Below the pieces are notes generated by a model, which was not told the origin of the DNA, did not search any database, and saw only the letters and a list, made by a program, of their open reading frames with translations. Shown here in pieces: positions 11,878 to 24,261 of a stretch of 64,000 bases of DNA. The first letter of the stretch is position 1. Every line of letters begins with the position of its first letter. The DNA is from Adineta steineri (Eukaryota > Rotifera > Eurotatoria > Adinetida > Adinetidae): contig CAJNOI010000083.1 in the NCBI GenBank assembly GCA_905250115.1, positions 218,344-282,343 of the forward strand, in the 5' to 3' direction. Position numbers and translations under genes: made by a program.

Positions 11878-13722
11878 CTATCAAAAGAAAACCTTTATGT
11901 ATTATATTGTTAATTTACAAAATTCTATCAAACTCGATAATCCTGTGGTGATTGTTGACATTGGATACATGTCGAATTATTTCTATACCTAAAATAATAA
12001 AAGATCGTAATATGAATGAGCACGTTTTGTATCTGTGTTTTTGATTGTTAAATATATTTTAGAAGAAAAACAAAATATATTAAAAGATGTAACATGAAGA
12101 ACCGTTCATTTTAATTATCTTTTTATTTTCAAGAAACAGGCAGAATGTTACGAACTACTTTGTCCAGTGTCGAAAAAGATTCTAACTATTTCTTCTTAAA
12201 GACAAAAGAAATGGTATAATAGTTTGTAATTTTTACTTGCAGTAACACAAAATTTTGATTGAGATGATGGAAACGAGGAGACTAGAAACTAAAATCAGAA
12301 GCTGTTGAGTACGAATTTATGTTTGAATAAAAGAAATTATTTATTAAGATGCATTTTTGTTGCGAATATAACTCACCTGTTGAAGGAAGAATCTAGATAA
12401 AAATAATAAAAGATATCTTCTTTTTTGTTGTTATTTTTTGCAATGACAATAAAATCAAAAATGAATAATAGTATCACGAATGACATCTATAGAAAGCTCT
12501 CGGCACATTAGAAAACTCTGAAGTTTTATATTATGCCGCAAAAAAATGAGATTTACTTAATTCCCGCTCGTACAATAGAAAATTAACGGACAATGTTTCA
12601 ATGCAAAAAAATAAAACAATCTTGAGTTAGAAGAGTGCTCTTGAAACAATATAGATCACATATCCTATGTAGCTACATTCTTAGGCAAAAGTCTTTCATC
12701 CTCCTTGTTTCTATACTATCAAACATTGTATCAACTTTATTATCGAGTAAAGATATGACATACGTGTATTATTTCAGTGAGATATATCTCATATTGAAAT
12801 AAAACTCTTGTATCATATCTTTTAATGGTTATAAACTTAATACAACGTATATCAACATAGAAACAATGAGGAGAAAGGACTTTTAATCAAGGCTATAAAT
12901 AATCTAAAGAAAGAAAATTACACTTTTTCCTATCAAAGTTATTTAAGTCAGGTACTTATGTTGAGGATTGACTCATATAAATAGGGTGAGTACAGAAGCT
13001 TTTGAGTTTGTTTGAAAAAGTACCTTGGAATCTGTATGCGAAAAGAAGTATATTTTCAAACATAGGAGAAGTGTTTCATAAAACAAGTCTTATTGTAGGT
13101 CCTCAGAGATATATTTTTCCAATAATGAATGAGATCTTCCATGATAATAAAGTGTACAACCGAAGCGCAGAATGGAGTAATGGACACCAGATTTTTCCTC
13201 ACAGATGTTCTTGTTTTTGAAGAATCTCTTGAGGGTGTGAGTAAATGGGTATCCCATCTCGTAGCTCATTCACACCCACATCCATCTGCAATATTAAGAG
13301 TCTCGACACAATTTCTATATGTTACAGTTTCTCAATATCTAAAATTTACATTTTCAAATTAGAAATATTCTGATTATTAAAATATGAATCATTATATTAT
13401 GATATAGTTTTAATTTATACGCATCACATTTCATACTAATGCAAATAGAAGAAATAATGATCACCCACACATTTTTTTTCATTCTGTCACTAATAAACGT
13501 CATGTATTCGAGATAGTTGTTTCTTCGCATGACTCTAACATGTGATGAAACAGAAGGAAAGAAAAGAATCTACCAATTTTCAGTGTTTTCGTTGTCCTAT
13601 GCATCATGACAGAAGAAATAAAAATAAGTAATATGAGTAAGTGCTTTTTTTTCTGTAATTTCGATATATAAAAAAAGAGAAGTAATAAACACGAAGCATA
13701 CATTCAGATTAAATTTGCAATA
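11878..13722. other. Intergenic region, may hold the 5' exons of the channel gene
   Basis: AT-rich. Codon-like stretches on the minus strand between about 11940 and 11985 could be an upstream exon of the channel gene, but no donor/acceptor pair gave a clean frame. One foldback is listed separately. No other gene recognised. Confidence 0.35.
13227..13287. repeat. Telomere-like foldback 3
   Basis: TCTTGAGGGTGTGAG arm, loop, then a CACACCCACATCC arm. The left end TTGAGGGTG is shared with several other copies in the window. Confidence 0.65.
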
Positions 13723-15132
13723 ATGAGTAACGATAAAATATCTTTAACTTTACTCGAACATTTACCAGTTGAAATATTTTTACAAATCTGTTCTTTCCTT
13801 CCATGGCGAGAGCTTGTGACATCTTTCTCTGGCCTCAATTTTTATATTGATTCAATTATTCAATCTATCAGAGGTAAAAATCATGGAATTAGATATAATG
13901 ATATGGATGCAATAAATCTTCTACAACTATTTCCTACTCTAATTGATCGTTTGGTAGTCGTAAATGCTGATATAGTTGATTTGAGTTCATTAATCAATTT
14001 ACGTTCACTTACATTGGAATATGGTACTAAGGCACAACTGAACACTATTCGTCCACATTGTTTTCCTAAACTTGAAATTCTTCATATCAAAGGTAATGAA
14101 CTATGACCATTTTCTTCAAAAAAACTGACTAAAAAAAGTAGCGATAGAGCTTGTAAACGAACAGTCAATCAGTTATTAAAAAGTCAGATCGATATCAATT
14201 CAGTATTAGACAGGAAACGATAGTCTAAATTTTCTTTTTCTTTGTAGCACTTCACACGACTTTGAATGATAGTATGGAAACCATAAGTGATTTGTTTCAC
14301 GTAATATTATCCAATGGTTTTCCTCAACTTCGAATATGTACCGCTTTAGACATTGGAACTGTACCTTTTAGTGACACATGGATAGGATCATCTAGTCTTC
14401 AGATGCTGAATTTGAAAATGGAAACCGATCAAGATTATGAAAAACTTCTATCGAAGCTTTCAGACGCTTGTAAATTGACAACTTACGAAAAGCCATCAGT
14501 CGATCACATTACTAGTAAATCTTTCTTTTTATTAATATTTATTAGTAAATATGTTTAAAAATATTTTTACAGCATTAAGTGTTAGTGGAAGAAAACGTCT
14601 AAATCGTGAGCTTCTGAATCTTAAACAATTAGAATTAGAAAAAAAGTTCATACTTGATATCTCTCCTGCGGCGCCGCTCTTCGATACTAACAAACCGCCA
14701 CCTCGCTTCAATAATTCGAGAATGGCTAAACGTCCTCTTCGACAAGATGTTACGATTATTCAAGGTCGAATTTTGCTACAAAGTGAACTATATTGTCGTG
14801 CTTCATTTCTTATTGAAATCGTATTAGCACAAGACTATCCATTTAAGTGTCCTGAAATAACATTTCTGGATCCTATCTATCATCCAAATATCTCAACATC
14901 TGGTACATGTTGCGGTTGTTTGTGTGGTTTTGGCTTTGCAGTTGCTGACAAATATAGACCAACAACATCACTGAGTAGTATTATCACGACTATTATTGAC
15001 ATTATTGATAGCCCTTTTACCAGTGAAGAATCTCATAATCCAGAACGTCTTGTAGAATATCGTAAAGATTACCAGATATTCTGTAAGAAAGCATTAGAAT
15101 GTACGCTTTCATATGGACGACCACGTTACTAA
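13723..15132 (+). CDS. F-box protein fused to a ubiquitin-conjugating (E2) domain
   Basis: Three exons: 13723-14092, 14248-14514 and 14573-15132 (398 residues, introns 155 and 58 bp, frame kept). Residues about 10-50 are an F-box: LEHLPVEIFLQICSFLPWRELVTSF. They are followed by leucine-rich, LRR-like strands (LSSLINLRSLTLEYG, FPKLEILHI). The third exon is a UBC fold: AQDYPFKCPEITFLDPIYHPNI with the HPN triplet at 316-318. Cys326 is exactly eight residues after the Asn, where E2 enzymes keep the catalytic cysteine, followed by the PTTSLSSIITTIIDIIDSP helix. An F-box recruits substrates to Skp1-Cullin E3 ligases; an E2 carries the activated ubiquitin. One chain with both would join substrate choice and conjugation. 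Exon phases support a single transcript, but two adjacent genes cannot be fully excluded without RNA. Confidence 0.8.
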
Positions 15133-15713
15133 TTTGACTGGAGAAAGTTCTAAGAACATCAAGACAAATTGAGAGAATAATAAAGTTCAATACAATATTA
15201 TTTTTTTCAATCTCTTGTCAACAAGATAACTTATTTTCTTTTATAAATGAAATTTATTTATACAAAAATAAAACTTCCAGAGCTTTTGTATCGACGTAAT
15301 AACTATTAAAATCATTTATAAAATCACGAACCGATTTATCATAGCCATCTCTATCATCTTGATGATTATGGCAAGACCACAGCGTCAAGAGGGTGAATGT
15401 AGGTTTTGTATGTATCCATTTACATTCACTCATATCCTGAAAACGATGAAGAAAATATCATTTATTCTTATGAAATCTTCTACATAAAATCGATATTTGT
15501 CTCTAATATCAAATTCTATTCGATTATGATATACAATTTCATCAAAGTATGAAGATTAGCATATAATTTATTGAATAAACGAAAAAGAAAACTATTAAAA
15601 TAAGCAAGATAAATATAAAGAAGAATAAATCGATAAAATGCTATATAGATAAAATATCACAATTAATGTTTTAAAAAGAAGGTCTGATGAGTAAGAACTT
15701 TGTCTGTAGTATT
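15133..15713. other. Spacer between convergent genes
   Basis: AT-rich, with an AATAAAG about 45 bp after the stop of the F-box/E2 gene as a possible poly(A) signal, and one foldback (listed). Nothing else seen. Confidence 0.4.
15386..15438. repeat. Telomere-like foldback 4 (degenerate)
   Basis: CAAGAGGGTGAATGTAGG arm opposite a CATTTACATTCACTCATATCCTG arm. Diverged, but arm order and the CAAGAGGGTG-type end agree with the family. Confidence 0.5.
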
Positions 15714-15983
15714 TTAGAGTTTCGTAAATTTTTGAACACGTCCATTTCCTGTATCACCAATATACATATTCATTGCTGAATCAAATGCAATACCTCGTGG
15801 ACCACTTAATTGTGTTGCACCATTACCCGAAGTACCATTGCCAGCAATTGTAACACCAACATTACTATTGGCACAAAACAATTGAATTCTATTGTTACCA
15901 CCATCAGCGATATAAACATTCATATAAGTATCAATTCTAATTCCCGTAGGACTATTTAAAAGAGTTGAACTAGAACCTGATAC
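15714..15983 (-). CDS. NHL-repeat protein, C-terminal end, cut by an assembly gap
   Basis: The frame ends at 15714 and runs into the gap at 15984. It holds two NHL blades (GIRIDTYMNVYIADGGNNRIQLF and GIAFDSAMNMYIGDTGNGRVQKF) joined by an AGNGTSGNGATQLSGP linker typical of NHL beta-propellers. The protein ends right after the last blade (TKL), with no stalk or tail of the kind seen in the NHL genes at 30-57 kb. Just beyond the gap the frame is not recognisable, so the rest of the gene is missing from the assembly. Confidence 0.75.
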   Translation of the reverse strand, partial: VSGSSSTLLNSPTGIRIDTYMNVYIADGGNNRIQLFCANSNVGVTIAGNGTSGNGATQLSGPRGIAFDSAMNMYIGDTGNGRVQKFTKL

Positions 15984-16083
15984 NNNNNNNNNNNNNNNNN
16001 NNNNNNNNNNNNNNNNNNNNNNNNNNNNNNNNNNNNNNNNNNNNNNNNNNNNNNNNNNNNNNNNNNNNNNNNNNNNNNNNNNN
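15984..16083. other. Assembly gap (100 N)
   Basis: Exactly 100 N, the usual placeholder for a gap of unknown size. It interrupts an NHL gene, a repeat-rich protein prone to assembly collapse. Confidence 0.98.
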
Positions 16084-16210
16084 TCGACCACATGTCAAGT
16101 TTGAATAAGACATAGCTTTGAGCTAATTGATAAAGTTTTGTCTTGAAAAGAAGAAAAATCTGAAATAAATGTCTATATGAAAATCGAATGATGAAGAAAA
16201 GTTAGCCTAA

Positions 16211-16262
16211 GATTTGGGTGTAGGTGAGAGTAAAGAAATTAAACCCACACCAACACCCTATT
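16211..16262. repeat. Telomere-like foldback 5
   Basis: TTGGGTGTAGGTG arm, a short A-rich loop, then AACCCACACCAACACCC. Confidence 0.65.
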
Positions 16263-19107
16263 GCCAATTACAAAGTAAAAGAAATGAACAGTAAAAGTAA
16301 TGTAGCACCCCTACTAAATACAAATGCTATAGCAGTAATCACCGTGAAATAATATCGGAATCGAAACAGAACAGTTGAATACACTTGTTATGAATCTATA
16401 CGAAAGTAAATAATGAAACGAATATGTAAAGAGCCGGCGCTTTTATATATTTTTTCTCTATAATTTTATATCATACATAAAATATCCTTTTTCGTTTTCT
16501 ATTTTTATCCTTCATCTTAATAAAAAAAACAAGCAAGCAATTATATAGGAAAAAGTACATATCGCCATTTTTATATTATGTATATGACACGTATCACTTA
16601 TGATGACTCTAAATAAGAAAAAAGAATGTGGATGGTTGATCATATTTTTCACATTAACGAAAGGCAAGTACGTTATTACACAACCATGGTGACAGCGTGA
16701 CATATCTCCAGTCATCGCTATTTTTGAGTAGATTTCTAACACGTGACTTCTATTGTTTCAAACAGAAATTTGCTTTTTTTCTATAATTGCTATGAATTGT
16801 TATGAATTGAAATATAAAATATTCACTTTAATACATTAATCTTATAGAATATTAGAAAAGCAGAAATGGGAACTTTCATTTTGTTGATATAATCTTTATA
16901 AATAAAGATATAGAATATACTGACTTCTATCCATTAATCTTACAGTGTATCGTAATAAAGAAATGAGAGGTTTACTTCTGTATATTTATATAGAAAAGTG
17001 AGTTTCTCCTTGAAAAAATGAAAGTAAGATATTAGAAATCCACTAAAACGTAATGATGACAGGCAATTTGTTGCGCCATCAGCTCGGTTGTGTAACAACA
17101 TACGTGCATTTTGTTGATGTAGAAAAAATTATCAATGGGTCATATTTTTTTTTCTTATTTACAATCACAATAGGTAATAAGCGTTACGTACATGATAAAA
17201 AATGAGATATGTATTTTCTTTTTCATGTAATTGCGTGCTTGTTTTTCTCTTCAAATCAACGACAAAAAATCGAAAATAAAAAGAATATTGTATGTATAAG
17301 TGAAGCTTATAAAGAAAAAATATATGACAGCGTCTTTTCTTTACATATTCGTCTCATTATTTGACTTTAGTTAGATTGACAGCAAGTATGTTCAACTATT
17401 TTGTTTGGACTTTGATTGCATTTAATTTGTATCAATCGAACGATATTTTTTGTATTTATATCAGACATATATATTATCAACTATTATGTGTTTCTAAGAT
17501 AATAATTCATAAATAATGATACCAAAGCAATGTTTTTATACTATTATTGTATGAGATAGCTTCATCTATGAGTACACATACGAAAAAAATATCTTGTTTA
17601 GTGTACTATACGATTTTCTAGCGTCGAAATTATTACTTTTAGTATTTTCTAAGTAAATTTGAATATTTTTTTAGAAAAAAATAATCAATCTATTATTTTC
17701 AAACAGATACTTATAATATTCTATTTCTTACAATATAGTTGAATTTGTTATTGATATTAAATAATCAATATTTTTTTGAATATTTAAATATTAAGTTATA
17801 AATTATTCTGTTAAATAATCAATATTTATCATTCGTATTCAATCTAATGTATTTATTTTAATAATTACCATAAAATAATTTTTTCATTTTCATTAACGAC
17901 ACAAAATAAAAATAATTTATATCAATTATTTTCTTTTTCTTTTATTTTACTTATTCGATATGCATTAATTAATGTGCATTGCCCATAATCATTATCGATT
18001 GCTCGTTTCCATGATATATCACATGTTTGTCAGACTTTAATATTAAATTTTGAAATAAAAAAAAAGGGAACGACCTTGATGACTATTTAAACGATAAACA
18101 AGTAATTGATCATGATTTGATGGAAGAATAAATTTATCTTGTGAATAATATTAAAATAAGAATTAATCTTGTTTGATACAGAAACTAGTTTATCAAAATT
18201 TAAGAACAAGAAAAAAAAATATATTTAAATAATTTTTTTTATTTAGTTGTTCTTCAATGGAAATGATCTCCACTGATTTAAATTATTACTGTTACTTATT
18301 CTACTATAATTAATTCTATTTTTCATGTTTTATAAATTAATTTGTTCACTCTTATATTTTTATATGATAACTATAAAAGAACAACAGAAATTAATTTTCT
18401 CTTCGTTATGAAAGCAAAGAAAAGGATGATGTCTCAGACAGCCAAGATCGTCAAAAAATAAAACACGTCTTTGAGATTGTTTTGTCAAATTATATCGTAT
18501 TGGAAATTAATTGAAATGTTTGAGCGCGATAATTTGAGACAAAATAAACCGGTTTTTATCTATTTATTCTACAGATGATTTTAGTGTATTCAGATTTAAC
18601 TCGTTATATCGTGTTTTTGACTCTGCTGCATTATTAGATAAAAATTGTTGGATTGTTTTTTATGTATGATTTAAATTTAACACAATCGGACAACAAAATA
18701 TTTGAATTAATTGCTTTTGTAAATGGGATAATACAATTTCTTAAAATACATAAATAAAATCGTTCATGAACTTGTTTTTTTCGTGGAGATTCGTTTTAAA
18801 AATATTTTTTCTAGATATTTTCTGTACATTTGAGTTTTCTTGTAACATCATTTAAATATGGTTCACTTCAAAAAGATGGAGACCTATATTTTTCATTATT
18901 AATCCATATAAAATGATTTGCTGGAAAAAGATCGCAAAAAAAAATATCGAAACGCTAAATGTCGAAAAAATAATATTCCAATAATCAAATCTCGAAAGAT
19001 GTTCTATTACTCTGTTGCTAACAAGATAGTCTCATACAGACAGTACTACCATTTCGAGAATCTCCCTTTCTTTTTCGTTCATTTAGTCTTGTTGTCTGTA
19101 TTTACCA

Positions 19108-19164
19108 TCTTGAGGATATGAGTGTGAGTGTATCTTATTAATTTCACCCACACCCATACCCTAC
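19108..19164. repeat. Telomere-like foldback 6
   Basis: ATCTTGAGGATATGAGTGTG arm, TATCTTATTAATTT loop, then CACCCACACCCATACCC. Confidence 0.65.
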
Positions 19165-20240
19165 AAAATGAATTTTATAGATTGTTTCCGATATTTTTTT
19201 GTTTTTGATATTATAATTAAAAGAGATCACGGGTGTAGATAATAATGTACTTGAATAACCAGTACCAACATCCACATTTTACATTGTTTGTAGTTTCTTT
19301 TGTATTTAAAAATATAAGAAATAACTTCCTTCGTTTTTTGAGGGTGTGTGTGGTTGGAATAATTTAGAAGTGGAGTCGACTTTAAAACTCGTAGCGACCA
19401 TATATGGAACAAAATTTTTAATCAAATTAGTTCTAATATTGAAGCAAAGAAAAAACAGTAAATTCCATTTTGTTTTAGTGAGGATTGTAAAATCTATTCT
19501 AATTTATTTAATACGGTTTTGATAATTTCCATATGATAATAAGTAAAAGTATACTTATGTGTATTATAAGACATTTTTATAAATGTTTGGTAAGTTATGA
19601 TTCACATTGATACATGTGTGTATAATTGTTATATATATATATATAAGAACGACAAAAGAGTATTGTATTCATTTTCCAGTATTCGTTTTATTCTCAAAAT
19701 GACATTGTTTTTATCGTTCTATATCGACGCTCTTTTAATAAGCCAAGGTAAAGATACGGTTTTTTCCCTTATCTACAATAAAAAGCAATATATAAGCACA
19801 TGTACAATACATGAATATATTTGTTTGTTTTAAGATAACGAAAAAAGGTACACATACGTTGATAAAAATTGAAGGTATTTTTTGTAAGTTGATTTATTGT
19901 CCTCTGATAATTTTCAGGATATGCGTATGGATAAGAGAAGGATCAGAATATTATCTTCATCATTTTTTGTTACTATAAATTCGATAAAAACATGTTTTCG
20001 TCAATTCTGAAAAGGGATATGTGACTATTATTGGAAGAATAAATCGAGTGGTATCGTTGAAATAATATTATTGTTAGTTATCATTCTTTTTTGTTTTTCA
20101 AAAATGCTTTGTGTAATATTCAGTGAAAAATGATTTCTGTTCAATCAATATGAAATAAGATATATTATAAACTTTAGAAGACATATTTTCTTATGGATTC
20201 ATTTTTAGATACTTTATAGTTTAGTTATATCCTAAACATG

Positions 20241-21227
20241 TCGCCGATAAACACCACAACAGAAGAAACAAAACAATTACGAGATTTATATCCCGAAATT
20301 GAACCATATAAAACTGGTATGTTGAAAGTATCTGAAATTCATACTTTATATTATGAAGAAGTTGGAAATCCTTCTGGTAAGCCAGTAGTATTTGTACATG
20401 GTGGACCAGGTGGTGGTACTGATCCACGTGATCGACGATTTTTTGATCCAGAAGCATATAGAATTATACTTTATCATCAACGTGGTGCTGGTGATTCAAC
20501 ACCACATGCATGTTTAGAAGAAAATACAACATGGGATTTAGTTGAAGATTTAGAAAAATTACGGAAACATGTTAATGTTGATAAATGGATTGTATTTGGT
20601 GGTAGTTGGGGATCAGCATTATCTTTAGCTTATGCTGAAACACATCCTGAACGTGTGAAAGCATTAATATTACATGGTATATTCTGTTGTCGTCGTAAAG
20701 AATTATTATGGTTTTATCAAGAAGGTGCTTCAATGATATTTCCTGATGCATGGGATAAATATTTAGAACTGATACCTGTTGGTGAACGTGGTGATTTAAT
20801 TTCAGCATATCATCGTCGATTAACTGGTAGCAATGAAGAAGAAAAGTTAAAAGCAGCTACAGCATGGTCAGTTTGGGAATTATCAACGTCACGTTTATAT
20901 GTTGATCCATCATACATCGCTTATGCTACTGATGATGCAAAATTTGCTATTGCTTTTGCTCGTATTGAAGCACATTATTTTGTAAATGGAGCATTTATGA
21001 GTGATGATGAGCAATTACTTAAAAATGCTGATAAAATCAAAGATATACCAGGTGTGATAGTTCAAGGTCGATATGATATTTGTTGTCCAGCTCGTTCAGC
21101 TTGGGATTTACATAAAGTTTGGGCAAAAGGTGAGTTACATTTTGTTGATGATGCTGGACATTCAACAAGAGAATCTGGAATTGTTCATGAATTAGTTATT
21201 GCAACAGATAAATTTCGAGATTTATAA
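20241..21227 (+). CDS. Proline iminopeptidase (alpha/beta hydrolase, peptidase family S33)
   Basis: An intronless frame of 329 residues counted from 20238; the ATG used is at 20238-20240 or the codons just after, within a TTATATCC-AAC context. The oxyanion-hole motif HGGPGGG is at residues 54-60 and the nucleophile elbow GGSWGS at 121-126 (Ser123). Asp280 sits in GRYDICCP and His308 in DAGHS, completing the triad in the right order. YHQRGAGDS replaces the usual FDQRG, with His where Asp is normal. The WELS motif in the lid matches S33 aminopeptidases. The enzyme removes N-terminal proline from peptides in the cytosol. Length equals that of bacterial enzymes (about 310-330), and no intron is present, so a bacterial or fungal origin is plausible. 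Confidence 0.9.
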   Translation, partial: SPINTTTEETKQLRDLYPEIEPYKTGMLKVSEIHTLYYEEVGNPSGKPVVFVHGGPGGGTDPRDRRFFDPEAYRIILYHQRGAGDSTPHACLEENTTWDLVEDLEKLRKHVNVDKWIVFGGSWGSALSLAYAETHPERVKALILHGIFCCRRKELLWFYQEGASMIFPDAWDKYLELIPVGERGDLISAYHRRLTGSNEEEKLKAATAWSVWELSTSRLYVDPSYIAYATDDAKFAIAFARIEAHYFVNGAFMSDDEQLLKNADKIKDIPGVIVQGRYDICCPARSAWDLHKVWAKGELHFVDDAGHSTRESGIVHELVIATDKFRDL

Positions 21228-22071
21228 ACCCTAAAATATTATAGACATTTGATTATTATTTGTTTCTTTTTTTCTATGATTGATTCTTTACTTCTGTTGT
21301 ATCATATAGAAGTATTTTGTGTTCTTATGCAAATCTTCAAAATAAAATAAACAAAATCTAGAGTTATAAATTCAATTTATTTCTATATCAGTTATTGAAC
21401 AATTTTAAAAAGAAATCACTTCAAAACAAAAATCGAAAAAAGACAATTTTTGCTTTGGTGAGAGTGTGAGTAGTGAATGAGAAGACTGCACATACCCACA
21501 CCCACACGATTAAAGTATAGAATTATGATAATAGAAGAACTAGTCATATTAATTATTCAATATAATTATCATAATTTTAATGAACTCGTTTCTAAAATCT
21601 ATAGATGAGATTTATTGACACTATCAAGCTCTCTCTAGAGACAACTTCTTCTGAAGTCTGATAGTATCAGGTAGGAAAAACGTTCTTTGATAAGTTGATA
21701 TCACTCATTTGTTCATTGGTTATATTAGCTTGCACGAATCTAGATTTGATGAGAATTAAAAATGTGAGCGTAGGAGAACTATAATATTTACGTCTCCACT
21801 ATTAAATTTTGTTTGATCAGATGGTTTAATTTATAAATAAGCGATCATAAAGCAATAAAGTGAAGACATCTATAAAGTTTTATTAATACAATTATAAGAT
21901 ATAAATATTTGCAATCAAATGTGTCACATGCTTCGGCATTACAACTTTTCAAAAGGGAAAGAATACAAAAACGATTAGTAGCTAGACTAAAAATAATCTA
22001 CGGATTAGAATATGACAGATGAAATAATGAATAAATTTGTTAGATTGTAGTAGCTGACACTATATTTAAAT
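21228..22071. other. Spacer between convergent genes
   Basis: Contains an AATAAAATAAAC region near 21341-21352 as a possible poly(A) signal and one foldback (listed). Nothing else recognised. Confidence 0.4.
21457..21508. repeat. Telomere-like foldback 7
   Basis: GGTGAGAGTGTGAG arm, loop, then ACATACCCACACCCACAC. Confidence 0.65.
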
Positions 22072-23088
22072 TTAGGTTGCAACAGAATCGAAATGGTGTT
22101 TATAATCGTTTGAATTAGTGATATAATCGACAAACTTTTCTTTTGGTACGCTAAGAATAAAATAAAATAAATAATGACATTAGAAAAATAAGAAAAATTA
22201 CTTACCGACCACTCTCGTCACCCAGTTTGCTCCAGTGAGATTCCCAAACAGTCGACGCTGGCTTCGACCATTCATCTGATGTTGTATCTTTCGATTTTAG
22301 CCAACTAGAACAAGAGATAATAAATACAGTTAATGGAAGAAAAATCAAATTAAACAATGGAAAATTAGCAGTACTAACTTGTTATATCTATTGAGACGAT
22401 TAAATACTCGTTCACCTTGTTCTTGTGTTATGAAACCTTTAAATGCACAGAGAAGTAATCATAATTTTGAAAAAAACAATTTTTTCCTTTACCAGGCGTT
22501 GAATTGTCTTGATCTAAAAGATAGTTAAATCGATCGCGAAATGTTATACCATCTTTTGACATATCAGGATGATGAGTGAGCATTAAATAAGCTTCAGCAA
22601 ATTCTGTTAGTAAGAAAAAATAGATTGTATTTCTTCAAAAATACCATTTGAATATTGATTTACCTTCGAATGTTAGCATACCTAGGTTATATATAGATCA
22701 TTAGTAAAACAATTTAATAAATAATAATGTAAATTATACCTGTTCCATTAAGATCATAAGTATCAAATACATAATCAGACATCTTATCTAAATCGTGTTC
22801 AGTAAAAAATGTTGGTAGAGCACTAGGAAGACTGCTCGCATGACTGTTTATATACATTTTCTTATATAAATGACGAAATTCTCTTTTATTCATTTTGTTA
22901 TCATTTCCTGTGACGTTACTAAACTCTTTATGAATCTTTTGAACCATTGATAAGGAAATACCTATGTTCATCAAGAGAATTTTTGATAAAGAATAATAAA
23001 AAAAAATAGTTGAATATTCACCAGTAATATCACTAAATTTAATCAAATCCCATTCAGTGAATGGCTTCTTCGAATTGCCACCGCCCAT
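22072..23088 (-). CDS. EF-hand calcium-binding protein with N-myristoylation signal
   Basis: Seven exons (transcription order): 23022-23088, 22740-22961, 22664-22681, 22493-22603, 22379-22436, 22206-22304 and 22072-22150. All junctions are GT-AG, giving 217 residues. The protein starts MGGGNSKK: Gly2 and Ser6 fit an N-myristoylation signal. A canonical EF loop (DLNGTGMLTFEE) is assembled from exon 2, the 18-bp micro-exon 3 and the start of exon 4. A second, irregular loop (DQDNSTPGFITQEQ) follows, and a less clear pair lies near NVTGNDNKMNKREF. The layout recalls neuronal-calcium-sensor-like proteins, but I do not assign a subfamily. The N-terminal sequence FTEWDLIKFSDITG precedes the first EF-like helix. 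Confidence 0.85.
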
Positions 23089-23729
23089 TGTAATATTACG
23101 CGCAAAGAGAAAAATGTAGTATGATAAAACTAGAGTCAGAAATAAAGACTAGTATTGTGAAGCGACACACGTGCTTGTATGGGATGAAAAAATAATACTG
23201 TTCTCTTTTCTTTTTTTTCCTTTCTTTTCAGTTTTTTATAGTAATGTTTCCATGAGTGAAGGACATCGTTAATAAACAGATCGCTCGCGTCTCATATGAC
23301 GCTACTTCTCTTGAATGGATGAGAATGAGAAAAAAAAGAGAAAAGAAACAACATGAGTTCATGCAATGATTTTTTTTCTTCCTTCCTGTTATAGGAGACG
23401 TTCTATTACGATCGTCCTGTCTTAATTTTTAATAAAAAGAACTACAAATACTACAACGAAAGAGAAAATCGCTCATATCTACTACTGATTTATTATCGAG
23501 ACTAACTCTAGTATAAATTAGTTTCTATAAACAGTCATACTCTCAATTAATTGAATAATTTTTTTTTTACTAGTACGTTGTTTTTATTCAAATAATAAAT
23601 ATTGCGAAGCATTTTTTATCTTTTTATTAATGAATATTATAACGAAACATTATTCTTTTTCTCAGTTATCTTATTTCAACTATCATTTTCCCATTGTCAC
23701 AAAGAAAAATAATAAGTATAGTCTTGATG
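23089..23729. other. Intergenic region
   Basis: AT-rich with pyrimidine tracts. The last part (23604-23729) is half of a near-identical pair with 24961-25079 (listed). No gene seen. Confidence 0.45.
23604..23729. repeat. Duplicated flank, copy 1 (3' of tautomerase A)
   Basis: About 120 bp nearly identical to 24961-25079, in the same orientation. Shared words include GAATATTATAACGAAACATT, TTATTTCAACTATCATTTTC and the final CACAAAGAAAAATAATAAG. Confidence 0.85.
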
Positions 23730-24261
23730 TTATGTTTTGGATTGCATAGCTTTAAGATCAGCCAAAAGATCTTGTGAAGTTTCTTCACCCTTTTCGGCGC
23801 GCTCCTCGAATGTCTTCATATTTTTTGCCAGCCATTCAAGTTCTTTTCCCGACGCAGGAAGCATGATGCCATCTTCAGCGATATTTTCCGATTTCACCTC
23901 ATTCAGAGCTATAAAGTGGCAACGTTCGCCTACAATTGTCAACCATGCCTCATTGATCTGATTGATTAAGGCTTCCCTTGCTTCTGCAGATCGATCAGCT
24001 CGAATGTTACCGATAATTCGTGATTTATGTCGAAGTTTGTTATTGACGAATTCAACCTATTTTTCAACGAAAAAAGAAGATATACTAGAAATGGTATGCG
24101 TATCGACTTACATTATCATCAGTCGTGTGAAACACAACATTGACAAAGGAAGGCAAACCACTGGTTATATCACAATGAATACGTGTGATTTCTTTGCATA
24201 TTTGCTCTTTTTGTTTCATATTAAGTAATGCTGTTGGATGTTCGATGATATATAGAGGCAT
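23730..24261 (-). CDS. cis-CaaD-like tautomerase, copy A
   Basis: Two exons: 24112-24261 and 23730-24056, phase-0 intron of 55 bp, 158 residues. It starts MPLYIIEHP, so the catalytic N-terminal proline of the tautomerase superfamily is exposed after Met removal. Counting from that proline, His28 and an IRADR motif with Arg68 and Arg71 agree in position and spacing with the catalytic His28, Arg70 and Arg73 of cis-3-chloroacrylic acid dehalogenase. The LPSFVNVVF strand is also typical. Relatives are common in bacteria and fungi; the real substrate here is unknown. A paralogue with the same intron lies at 27143-27674, so the intron predates the duplication. Confidence 0.82.

Larger units (their letters stand above)
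16084..20240. other. Gene-poor intergenic region of about 4.1 kb
   Basis: Very AT-rich with no frame that looks like a protein. It holds foldbacks at 16211-16262 and 19108-19164, weaker G/T-rich tracts at 19229-19280 and 19340-19360, and a short (TA)n run near 19630-19645. No RNA gene recognised. Confidence 0.5.
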
